Positions 47,222 through 57,611 of a DNA stretch of 64,000 nt are shown piece by piece. The stretch comes from Dactylorhiza incarnata (taxonomy: Eukaryota; Streptophyta; Magnoliopsida; Asparagales; Orchidaceae). Both the position numbers and the translations under genes were made by a program. Below the pieces are notes generated by a model. That model saw only the letters and a program-made list of their open reading frames with translations, had not been told where the DNA came from and did no database searches. The DNA is taken from positions 186,001 to 250,000 of the forward strand of contig JAWHQI010000716.1 of the NCBI GenBank assembly GCA_033032865.1. Direction: 5' to 3'. Numbering within the stretch: position 1 is the first letter of the stretch; every line of letters starts with the position of its first letter.

Positions 47222-47275
47222 TGCTCCAGTGGACCTGACTCTGGCTAGCCTCCTTGAGGTCACGGGTTCGAAACC
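47222..47275 (+). promoter_or_regulatory. C: tRNA-like module 2 (A-box and B-box like)
   Basis: TGCTCCAGTGG (47222-47232) and a perfect B-box GGTTCGAAACC (47265-47275) lie 32 bases apart, as in module 1, and are followed by a T-run at 47287-47291. A weak acceptor-like pairing exists between the GCGCGCT and AGCGC flanks. The copy in the 3' LTR is at about 52868-52921. Confidence 0.55.
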
Positions 47276-48726
47276 TGGCCAGCGCCTTTTTGCTGGATTA
47301 AATCCAGCTAGCCGCCCCTGCTGCCCGCGCCCTGCCCGTGCCCGCTGCCGCCCTGCCCAGCCCGCCAGCTGCTTGCCCGCTGCCCACCAGCCCGCACCCC
47401 TGCCCAGCCCGCCAGCTGCTCCTCCAGCTAGCACCCTTCCAGCCATGCTAACCGCACCCCCTAAGAGATCAATTCCAAATTGGCCTCTTCTCCTTCTAGA
47501 AGCCACCTTGTCTTCTTTATTTTTGCTATTGGCACCCCAATCTTTTGCTATAAATAGATGGGGTTGGCCATAGGTTAAAAGGTTCACAAATCCTAATAAG
47601 TTTAGGGGATTTGTGTTCCACCCTTTGTATTTATTGTTTTAATTTGTGTTTTTAATTTTATTTCCTCTCTTTGGTATCCATTGTCATCTCTTTGTTATGT
47701 AAAAATTTTTGGCTTAATAAAATAGAAAAGTGTTCATCTTATTTTTCATCTTGTTCTTCTAGTGTTCTTCATGTTATTCTCTTTTTTTCTTTTGTTTTGT
47801 TTTTCTTTTTTTTGTAATCTCTTTCATGTCTTGTTTTTTTTTGTCATTTTAATTAGAGTGTGTGTGTGTATGAGTGTAATTATCTTGTTTTTAGTTTTGT
47901 TATAATTTTTAGATGTTTTGTTATTAGTGTGTGTGAGTGTAGGTGGTTAATTAAATTGTTTTGTTTTGTTTTATTCTGTTGTTTTCACTTTCTTTGTCTC
48001 ATTTTATATGTGTGTGTGTGTGTGTTAGTATAGATTTTATTTTATTTTAACTTAGTTTCATTTCATGTTGGGTGTGTGAGTGTATGAGTTTAATTGTCTT
48101 TTCTTTTATTTTCTTTTTTAATTTTTGTTGGGTGTGTGTGTGTATGAGATTATTGTTCTTCTTTTATTTTCTTTTATTTTAATTTTTTGTTGGGTGTGTG
48201 AGTGTATGAGAATAGTTTTAAATGCTTTCATAATTAGTTTTAAATGCTTTCATAATTAGTTTTAAAGCTTTGATAATTAGATTTTATGGCTTTCATAATT
48301 AGATTTTAATGCTTTCTTTATCGCTTTCATAAACTAGCTTTTCTGCTTTATTTACAGCTTTCATAGGTAGCTTTTCTGCTTTCTTTAAAGCTTTCATAAC
48401 TTAGCATTTTTTGTCTTTTCTATCGCTTTTCTTGGTTTTTGCTAAACGCACACCAAGCCCGCGATTGTTACGTTTTTCTTTTTGTCATGCTTTTCTTTTT
48501 GTTATTCAAATTAATGCATAAACTTTCATCCTTTTATACCCGATAAAACAATACGCGTAGCTCGAAGTAACAATACTCGACGGGACCCAGGACTAATACG
48601 ATTATATTATGATATTTATATCATATATATACTACACGCGATAGGTGCGCTTGCCTCTTAGCAAATTAAATAAAATTATTTTCTTACCGAATCTATTTCG
48701 GGAAAATAATTTTCCTATCAAGTTTT

Positions 48727-48744
48727 TGGCGCCGTTGCCGGGGA
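48727..48744 (+). promoter_or_regulatory. C: primer-binding site (tRNA-Asp)
   Basis: TGGCGCCGTTGCCGGGGA, six bases after the LTR, is the exact complement of the 3' end of plant tRNA-Asp(GUC). It is used by many Tat/Athila gypsy elements. Confidence 0.93.
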
Positions 48745-51700
48745 GATTCATCGATATTGCGAAAAAAGTTTACGTTATTGATTTTATCATATTTAAAAAA
48801 AAAAAAAAAAAAGCCAAAAAAATTAGAAAACCCCAAAAACTAAAAAATATATGCTTTTATATTTTTATCATCTTCAAAAACTCAAAAAAATTAAAAAAAA
48901 CACTAAAAATTTCAAAAATATATGCTTTTGTATTTTAATCATCTTTAAAAAATCCAAAAAAATAAAAAACCCAAAAACTCAAAAATATTTGTTCTTTATT
49001 TTCTTTAAAACCTTCAAAAAAATAAAAAAACCCCAAAAAAAAAATGATTTCTATTTTATTTTCATTAAAGCTTATTTATGCTTATTTAAACAAAATCAAA
49101 TAATATTTTAATTAAAATAACAAAATAATGGAAAACTTTGAAACATAAATCTTAAAGAATTATTGGAATTTTTGAGATAGAATAATAGGTAGTTTTCTCG
49201 AAGTAGGAGTACTCGGCAGACCCGCGAGGGGATTTTTGTCGATATTTTGAAAAGGGGAAACCCTATTACTTTTATCCTTGGATTTCAATTCTTCTTCTTT
49301 GATTTTTATTTTAAAATTTCTCTTTATTTTTTATTTTTATAAAGTATAAAGGTTTTTATAAATATGCATATTTGAAAAATGATGAAAATATATTTAGGAA
49401 ACTCCAAAAATAATAATATGTGGTTTTACTTTATTTATATATTTCATGCTTTTTGTAAATATAGAAAAACCCAAAATCATATATGATTTTTCTTTCTTTG
49501 TTTTTTCTCTTTTTTTTGTACTTATTTTTGTATGTATATAAATGTACATATAAGAAAAAAAAATATATGATGAAAAATTCTTAAAGAAAATCCAAAAAAA
49601 AAATTTACTTAATGTATTTTCGTTTTCTTTTTCTTTTTGTTCTTTTCCTTTTTTATCCCTTATTTTTACTTAATATGTATATATGTAATAAAATTAAAAA
49701 TCTAAAAAATTTATTATGATAAAAACTTATCTTAGAAAAATTCAACAAATTAATATAATTTTGTATCTTTCTTTTCTTTTTGTAAATATCTTTTTCCTTT
49801 CTTTCTTATTTTTATTTTTAGGTTTTATATATTTTTATCTTATTCAAAATCCAAAAAAATAATGAAAATATTAAAATCCAAAAAAATATATATATAGTTT
49901 TACTTTATTTTTGTAACTTAGAAAAATAAGAAAAAGAAATAAAAAACTTATATTTATATATATACGTATATGATTTTATCATTCTTACTTCCCCCCCCCC
50001 CCCCCCCTTTTGAAAATAACATTTTATTATTTTGTTTTAACATTTTTTGCAGGTATTATTCCGGTAATCCGTCTCCAAAATAGGGGCGTGCTTTTTCCCC
50101 CTGCTTTTTCCCCCCTTGTATTTTCTTATTTCTCTTTATTATGCTTTTGTACATATATAAAATTGTTCCTCATACTTAATTTCAACATTGGGGACAATGT
50201 TGATCTTTAAGTATGGGGGTGTTTAGCTCTTTTTGTAATTATTTTTGCCCCTCCCATATTAGAAAAAAAAAAAAAAAAAATTTATATGAAAAATTTGTTG
50301 CAACATAACAAATTATGTTGCAACACCTTTGTCCCCCTTTCATAAAATTAAAAAAACCAAAAAAAAAAAAATTATTAACTTAGAAAACACAAATTTTGTT
50401 TTTTAATATGTTTCTATGTTTGTCTTTTAATTATATATAAATAAACTTTCTTTTTATATATAAATCAAAATCCATAAAAGTTGATGAAAAAAAAAAAAAA
50501 AAAACAAGTTATAAAAAATTTTTGTTATAACAAAATCCTCACAAATTTTGTCATAACCCAAAAATTTTTATATTAATTTTTAGTTTTATTTTTATTTCTC
50601 TTTCTTTTTCTCTCTTTTTCCTTTTTTATTAATGTAAATATTTTTGTATTTACATATTTATTTTGTTATAAAATAAATCAAAATCCAAAAAGAATGAAAT
50701 GTTTTATTAAAAAAATTGTTATGACGAAATTAAAACTTTTGTCATAACACAAAAAATATATATTTTCTTCTCCTTTTTCTCTCTTTCTTTCTTCTTTTCT
50801 TTGTTTTGTATTAATGTACATGTTTTTAATAAAATTAAAAATCAAAAAAATTTGATGAAAAAAAATATATTACAAAAAAACCAAAAAAGTATTTTGTATG
50901 TTTTTTTTTACTCTTCTTAATTTTTCTTCTTTCTTTTTGTTACTTTATTTTTATTAAGTGTTAATATATGTAATTTGTTATAAAAAATCAAAAAAATAAA
51001 AAAAAAAAATCCCAAAAAAAATAATATATATATATCTTAAAAACTCCAAAAAAAAATGATGAAAAAACTTATCAAAAAATCCAACACAAAAAAAGAATAA
51101 AACCCCCCACTAAGCTTTTTGTTACTTCTAAGGCTAGGTTAGGTTTATCTTTAAGCGTTTTCACTATTTTTGATTTACTAAAACCATTTTATTTGCATCA
51201 TAGTTTGTAAATTTAAATCGAGGAATTTTGGTAGTAAAGAATATCTTGTGATTTTAATTCAATTTGAGAACAAAATTTTTAGCACTACCTCGAGTTAACC
51301 CTAAATAGATTCGCTTTTGTATTATATTGGCAAACCTTTTTTAGATTCAATTATTCTAACTCGAAACTTGTGAAACTTTAGGAATATTCTAATCTACTAA
51401 ATTTTGCTCTCAAATCCTTTTTTATTATTCTAGTTTTTCTTTTGAAACCCTCACCCCTTTAGCTTGGCATAAAAAAGTAAAAGAAGAAGTTTTTAAAAGA
51501 AATCCTGTGTCAATGGGAATAAAAAGATTCCGTAAACACAGGCACCCAATATTGTTAAAAGAAATCCCGTGTCAATGGGAATAAAAAATAAAATTCTGTA
51601 AACACGGGCATTGGGTTAAGTTTAAAAGATTTCAATTATCCCCCGTAAACCAACGCTGGGAACCAAAGTAAAACCACCAAAAAGGTGGGGTGAGAAGATA

Positions 51701-52088
51701 AAATTCATCACCCCTAATCCAAGCACTCTTCTTTTTGCCAAGGCTACCTTTTTCCCCTACCCCTTAGCCAATAAAATTGTAGGCTAGATTTTAATTTAAA
51801 AAGTTTGCGAGAGCATAATTAGTAGGTTTTATTCATTCTTAAAAATTTTCTTTAAAAAGTTAAAGTTTTATATAATTCTACTCTAACTAAAGGCGCCAAA
51901 GACTGCAATATTCGACGCTATTTAGCTAACTTTCGAAGTCTCGCTAAAACTTTTTCGCTCTTTTTAAATCATCTTCATAATTTAGGACTTACCTCTTTAA
52001 AACTCCTAAATTTATTTCGATCTCACTTTTGATTAAATAAAAACTTTAGTAATTAGAAATTTTATTAACGTCTTATAGGTATCCCTTA
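48745..52088 (+). mobile_element. C: protein-less internal region
   Basis: About 3.3 kb of very AT-rich DNA holds many A- and T-runs, a 17-C run (49991-50007) and two tandem copies of a block with GTGTCAATGGGAATAAAAA (about 51507 and 51566). There is no gag, pol or other long frame, so C is a large non-autonomous derivative that must use proteins of another element. An internal stem-loop and PPT-like module is at 50183-50222. Confidence 0.85.
50183..50222 (+). promoter_or_regulatory. C: internal stem-loop plus PPT-like tract
   Basis: CAACATTG-GGGA-CAATGTTG is a perfect 8-bp stem (50183-50202), followed by ATCTTTAAGTATGGGGGTGT. The tract equals the terminal PPT, but it lies 1.9 kb inside the element. 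Confidence 0.65.
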
Positions 52089-52129
52089 CTTTTGCTCTGG
52101 AATAGCAAAAGCTTAAGTATGGGGGTATT
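52089..52129 (+). promoter_or_regulatory. C: terminal stem-loop and polypurine tract
   Basis: CTTTTGCTCTGGAATAGCAAAAG (52089-52111) folds with one mismatch around GGA. Then CTTAAGTATGGGGGTATT leads into the 3' LTR at 52130. Confidence 0.75.
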
Positions 52130-54370
52130 TGATAAATAGAAAATATTGCATATTTTTAATATAATTTCAAAGCCTAATTTGGGTATTTTTGTACATGCAA
52201 TATGCAAATTATGTAAATAATAGCTTGTTTTTATCTTGTTTGTAAATATATGTAATTATTATAAGTATAAATAAATATTGATATATTTTTAATACATATA
52301 TATGTGTATATGTAATAATAAAATGTATATATGTATATATGAGATAATAAGTATATATATATTAATATGTAATAATAATAAGTGTATATATAAATAAATA
52401 AGATATATAATAAAATATATATTATAATAATGATAAGAATATATATAAAAATAATAGTATATAAAATAAAGTATATATTATTATATATATTGAAATATAT
52501 ATATATATATTAATATGTAATAATAATAAGTGTATATATATTATCAATATATATAATAAATAAATAGAGAGTATATATTAAAATATAATCTTATAAGTAA
52601 TTTTGTAAATTGAATGAAAATTAAATTAAAAAAATCTGTGCTGATCATAATAAATATATTTATTGCTCTTAGTGTGTTGAAGGAGCCGCTTGGCTCACTG
52701 GTTCGAGTCTTGGCTTGCTCTGCTGCTGCCCAGGGTTCGAGTCCTGGCGCAATCATAATTAATCAGATTAAAGCTGCGCCGCTTGTCTCCCACTCTTTTT
52801 GTCTTTTATAAATTCTGACGCTAATATTATATATATAATATATCCCCTTATATTTCAGAACAGCGCGCTTGCTCCAGTGGACCTGACTCTGGCTAGCCTC
52901 CTTGAGGTCACGGGTTCGAAACCTGGCCAGCGCCTTTTTGCTGGATTAAATCCAGCTAGCCGCCCCTGCTGCCCGCGCCCTGCCCGTGCCCGCTGCCGCC
53001 CTGCCCAGCCCGCCAGCTGCCTGCCCGCTGCCCACCAGCCCGCGCCCCTGCCCAGCCCGCCAGCTGCTCCTCCAGCTAGCACCCTTCCAGCCATGCTAAC
53101 CACACCCCCTAAGAGATCAATTCCAAATTGGCCTCTTCTCCTTCTAGAAGCCACCTTGTCTTCTTTATTTTTGCTATTGGCACCCCAATCTTTTGCTATA
53201 AATAGATGGGGTTGGCCATAGGTTAAAAGGTTCACAAATCCTAATAAGTTTAGGGGATTTGTGTTCCACCCTTTGTATTTATTGTTTTAATTTGTGTTTT
53301 TAATTTTATTTCCTCTCTTTGGTATCCATTGTCATCTCTTTGTTATGTAAAAATTTTTGGCTTAATAAAATAGAAAAGTGTTCATCTTATTTTTCATCTT
53401 GTTCTTCTAGTGTTCTTCATGTTATTCTCTTTTTTTCTTTTGTTTTGTTTTTCTTTTTTTTGTAATCTCTTTCATGTCTTGTTTTTTTTTGTCATTTTAA
53501 TTAGAGTGTGTGTGTGTGTATGAGTGTAATTATCTTGTTTTTAGTTTTGTTATAATTTTTAGATGTTTTGTTATTAGTGTGTGTGAGTGTAGGTGGTTAA
53601 TTAAATTGTTTTGTTTTGTTTTATTTTGTTGTTTTCACTTTCTTTGTCTCATTTTATATGTGTGTGTGTGTGTGTTAGTATAGATTTTATTTTATTTTAA
53701 CTTAGTTTCATTTCATGTTGGGTGTGTGAGTGTATGAGTTTAATTGTCTTTTCTTTTATTTTCTTTTTTAATTTTTGTTGGGTGTGTGTGTGTATGAGAT
53801 TATTGTTCTTCTTTTATTTTCTTTTATTTTAATTTTTTGTTGGGTGTGTGAGTGTATGAGAATAGTTTTAAATGCTTTCATAATTAGTTTTAAATGCTTT
53901 CATAATTAGTTTTAAAGCTTTGATAATTAGATTTTATGGCTTTCATAATTAGATTTTAATGCTTTCTTTATCGCTTTCATAAACTAGCTTTTCTGCTTTA
54001 TTTACAGCTTTCATAGGTAGCTTTTCTGCTTTCTTTAAAGCTTTCATAACTTAGCATTTTTTGTCTTTTCTATCGCTTTTCTTGGTTTTTGCTAAACGCA
54101 CACCAAGCCCGCGATTGTTACGTTTTTCTTTTTGTCATGCTTTTCTTTTTGTTATTCAAATTAATGCATAAACTTTCATCCTTTTATACCCGATAAAACA
54201 ATACGCGTAGCTCGAAGTAACAATACTCGACGGGACCCAGGACTAATACGATTATATTATGATATTTATATCATATATATACTACACGCGATAGGTGCGC
54301 TTGCCTCTTAGCAAATTAAATAAAATTATTTTCTTACCGAATCTATTTCGGGAAAATAATTTTCCTATCA
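52130..54370 (+). mobile_element. C: 3' LTR (2241 bp)
   Basis: The LTR is the same length as the 5' LTR. I find about four substitutions and two compensating 2-bp microsatellite changes (AT and GT runs). Followed by TSD agtag (54371-54375), after which A's RT continues in frame. Confidence 0.93.
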
Positions 54371-54375
54371 AGTAG

Positions 54376-55295
54376 CAAGGCTCCGGGCTGAGCTTTATAT
54401 CAGGTTCGAGATGAAGGACTTAGGTAAGCTTCACCATTTCCTTGGACTCGAGGTGCAGAGGAAGGAAACTGGAGTGCTGGTGTCCCAGGCTGGATATGTG
54501 GAGCGAATCGTGGAGCGATTCGGCATGAAGGAAGGGAAGTGCATTTCCACACCTCTGGAGAAGGCCATGAATCTTTTCAAGGATGAGGGGAGGATTCTGG
54601 AGGATCCGCTGGTGTTCCGGGCTCTGGTTGGGAGCTTGATCTATTTGACAATTACTAGGTCAGATATTACGTATGCAGTTGGCAGGGTGAGCCATTATAT
54701 GGCGGAACCACGGATGCCTCATCTTCTAGCAGCCAAAACTATATTGAAGTATGTCAAGGCGACTTTGGATATGGGTCTTCTTTACAGAAGGGATGAGGGC
54801 TTCGAGGTGCATGGGTACATGGATGACGATTACGGGGGAGATTCGGATGATCGGAAGTCGACGTCTGGATACGTCTTCATGGCGGGCCCCACGACTATAT
54901 CATGTTGCAGCAAGAAGCAGGATTCCGTGTCTGTCTCTACCATGGAAGCGGAATAAAAGGCTTCGGCCTTGGCAGCTCAAGAAGCCATCTGGCTTAGGAG
55001 GTTGGTGGGAGATGTCCATAAGGATGTTCGGGGTCCGACTCTGCTCCACGACGACAATGAGAGTGCTCTCAAACTGGTTACTAATCCAGTTTTTCATGCG
55101 AGGACCAAGCATATCGAGAACGAGCATCATTTCATTCGTGAGAAGGTGCTGGAGGGGTCTCTTTTAGTCGAGAATGTTCGGAGTCAGGACAACATTGCTG
55201 ACATCTTCACAAAGGCGCTGGCGAAGGGGACGTTTACTCAGCCAAGGAGTTTACTTGGGCTGTTTTCAACTTCCCACTTCAAGGGGGAGTGTTGA
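54376..55295 (+). pseudogene. gag-pol: A: gag-pol, last fragment (end of RT, RNase H)
   Basis: The frame resumes with ARLRAELYIRF, then MKDLGKLHHFLGLEV, VGSLIYLTITRSD, the RNase H motifs (DDDYGGDSDDRKSTSG, then DDNESALKL) and IFTKALAKGTF. One in-frame TAA at 54953 replaces a tyrosine codon still present in A' (TAC). The frame ends at TGA 55293-55295, just inside the 3' LTR. Confidence 0.9.
55277..55289 (+). promoter_or_regulatory. A: polypurine tract
   Basis: ACTTCAAGGGGGAG immediately precedes the 3' LTR start TGTTGAAAATG. Confidence 0.88.
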
Positions 55296-56484
55296 AAATG
55301 TTGAAGTGGGAGTTTTTGTGAAGTTGGCGGTCTGGGGGGAGACCGCGCGGTTTGGTCTAACTGCACGGTCTTACGGTCTCCTCTGGAGGTTTGACCTCTT
55401 TGGTCTAGCCGCGGGCTACTCGGTGTGATCGCCATTCTTCTGTCCAAGGGTGCCGAGGTGAGGCCGCGCGGTCTGGTTGTCTGACCGCGTGGCGGAGCAG
55501 GTTTCTACCTCATAAGGAAGGCGCACGGTCTGGTGCTTGTGACCGCGTAGTGCGGGCAGCCGGTCTGGAGGCTGTCTGGGTTCTTTGTGGTGCGCGTGGA
55601 CTAAGGTTGTCTTAGTCGCGCGATCTTCGGGTTGTGTTCGCATGGCTGTTCCTTCGACGATTAGCTGGCATATGCGGTCACATGTGTTTGATTGACTTGG
55701 AGGGCTGTGCCCTAGTCGGTCTGGTGTGTTCGCGGTCTCTGGAGGAGGTCGGGTGGCGAACACAGGTGGTGAGCGACATGACCAGGCGAGTTGTCATGTT
55801 CGCGCAGCTTCTGTTGAAGTCAGCGAGCTCACTTAGCAGGAGGTTCTTTTGCTGGTCGCGCGAGTTGACCGGTCTGGTCGCTCGATCAAGGGGTGGGGAT
55901 CCTCTCTCATAGGGTGGTGTCTGGATCCGGTCGAAATAGGAGCCATTGTAGCAGCAAATATATAGCACCAAGTGTGAGCTGAGCTCACGACCTGTTCTTG
56001 CGGTCTGTTTTTGTAAACGGCCGGCTAGCTGATTGAACTTGTTTTGTGCATCTTCTGCAGATTGTGCGGGTAGCAGTTGTTACCTCCTCTTCTGAAGGTG
56101 TTCGGGCGGTCTCGCGGCTTGCAGTGTGGGTTGCTGGAGTTCGGGAGGATCAGTTGAGTTCGGGAGTTCGCGTGGTTCTCAGTTGGTGTTGTTCAAGGCG
56201 CAGGCAGGCAGTTCGGGCGATCTGGTTTTTTAGCCGGGCGGACTGTCAAGTCGGGCAGTTAGGCGGTCTCAAGTTGGCGGACCGCTGGTTTTCTCTTCTG
56301 CTGCTTTTCTCTTCTATTTTTTCTGTACTGGCGAAATCATTTCTCAACATGTATACCTCGCCCTGTAATGAAGAATTTTTCTTATCAATAAAGATTGTGT
56401 TTGCTTCATATGCTTCTGGTTGTTTGGCTTGAACTCTTAGTTATACAATTCCTGCTCACTCCTAGATCTACGAAAAATTTCACA
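55290..56484 (+). mobile_element. A: 3' LTR (1195 bp), TATA box deleted
   Basis: This matches 30240-31443. A 9-bp deletion near 55933 removes the TATA box present at 30890 in the 5' LTR. Otherwise it has the same GCGGTCT-rich structure and ends AATTTCACA. The right flank is gatcc (56485-56489). Confidence 0.92.
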
Positions 56485-56790
56485 GATCCGAGACGTGTGG
56501 GGACAATACCACAACCACCGGTACCTGCAGGACACACCTCCAGAACCTTCAGGAATTTTATTCCCACAACCATAACTATAATATCTACAAATGTGAATGA
56601 ATAGAGAGGGAGAAAATGTCTCCCTCATGCATAAATAACTGAAATATGCTCTAACTAGCTCATAAGTGCTCACATGACATATAATTAGATTATCAATGAT
56701 TTTATGATAAAAATAACAAATAGATGAGTGAAAGGAAATGAGAACTAAGCTAGACAAGGGCCTACAAAACTATATAAAATTTGCTCATCA
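56485..56790 (-). mobile_element. I: gypsy LTR, start, minus strand
   Basis: On the minus strand the LTR begins TGATGAGCAAATTTTATATA at 56790, right after a PPT-like tract. It is cut at 56485 by A and continues at 30239 down to 28924, giving about 1.6 kb in all. Confidence 0.65.
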
Positions 56791-56826
56791 AAACCCAGAC
56801 TTGAATTATTGCTCGTCCCGAGCAAT
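56791..56826 (-). promoter_or_regulatory. I: terminal stem-loop and polypurine tract, minus strand
   Basis: On the minus strand ATTGCTCGGGACGAGCAAT (56826-56808) forms an 8-bp stem around GGA. AATTCAAGTCTGGGTTT follows and then the LTR. The design is the same as in E and C, with a different stem sequence. Confidence 0.7.
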
Positions 56827-57611
56827 CCATCTATCAACAGGGAGTAAGATAGGCTAATTTCAAATCAAAATAAGAAAGTGGACCGTGAAGTATCGTGTCC
56901 ATGGGGAATACAAATAGGTTAAAGAAAATTTCTAAACATATAGAATAATTACATTGTATTTAAATGAACTATCAAATAGCTATATCGACTCATAAACGAG
57001 AGAACTAACGATCCGTCCTAAGCATAGTGTATGTGAAAGTAGTAACGCTGAGTGAAATATTATAAGCTCAGAACTACTAGGGTGGCCTCCAAAGAATTTC
57101 ATCAATGATGATGGTCATAGGCTCGCCCGATCACATCTCCTCCACTACACTCACCACTAACTAACTCTACCTATCAGTAGGACTTGAATATGATGAAATC
57201 GTAGGCTTAGGCGTGTGTTTTGCAATGATAAACATGAGAGTTATTTAACACTAAAGTGAAAATCAAGAGCTCACATCGAAATAACTACCAATGACAACAA
57301 ACCGGTGAGTAATGCCCCCAGACTTAGATCTGAATATGTGGGGTCAATCAACACTTGCAAAAACACAACACATTTTTTTATTATTTTCTCCCTCTTCTTT
57401 TTCTTTTCTTCTTCTTCTTAGCATTTTCATTTTCGCACCGATTTTCAACATTTAAAATAATTGCACACCAAATAGGTAATGAATACACCATACTTAACAA
57501 AATCTTAATCCGCCACCGTAATTTGCTAAAAAAAATATTTTAAATGCAACTCGCAATTAAGTGTGATAGGGATTTTGGATTTAAGGCTCTGGTAATAATA
57601 TGGCGGAGGTG
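56827..57611 (-). mobile_element. I: internal 3' tail, minus strand
   Basis: Non-coding DNA. It carries a second PPT-like tract on the minus strand (AAGTCTGGGGGCATT, 57325-57311), without an obvious perfect stem. No ORF of note. The boundary with J at 57612 is inferred from J's LTR start; the last part may belong to J's internal tail, which ends TATGGCGGAGGTG. Confidence 0.5.

Larger units (their letters stand above)
46480..48720 (+). mobile_element. C: 5' LTR (2241 bp)
   Basis: The LTR runs from TGATAAATAGAAAATATTGC to TTTTCCTATCA and is almost identical to 52130-54370. It begins with a very AT-rich kilobase fraction, then two tRNA-like modules (47043-47096 and 47222-47275), a GC-rich block (about 47310-47420), a TATA box at 47549-47556, an AATAAA at 47716, GT microsatellites, and about 22-bp repeats with GCTTTCATAATTAG (48215-48420). 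TSD agtag lies on both sides. Confidence 0.93.

Noticed and set aside
47043..47291. True tRNA genes
   Set aside because: A- and B-boxes are present but no closed acceptor stem or anticodon arm can be drawn; the segments lie inside an LTR and are repeated in the other LTR.
47151..47573. 140-aa proline/alanine-rich frame, repeated at 52799-53221
   Set aside because: It lies in the GC-rich block of the C LTR; it is simple CCCGCC repeat sequence upstream of the TATA box.
49991..50007. Poly-C run (17 C) as a regulatory feature
   Set aside because: Homopolymer length is unreliable and no partner structure is seen.
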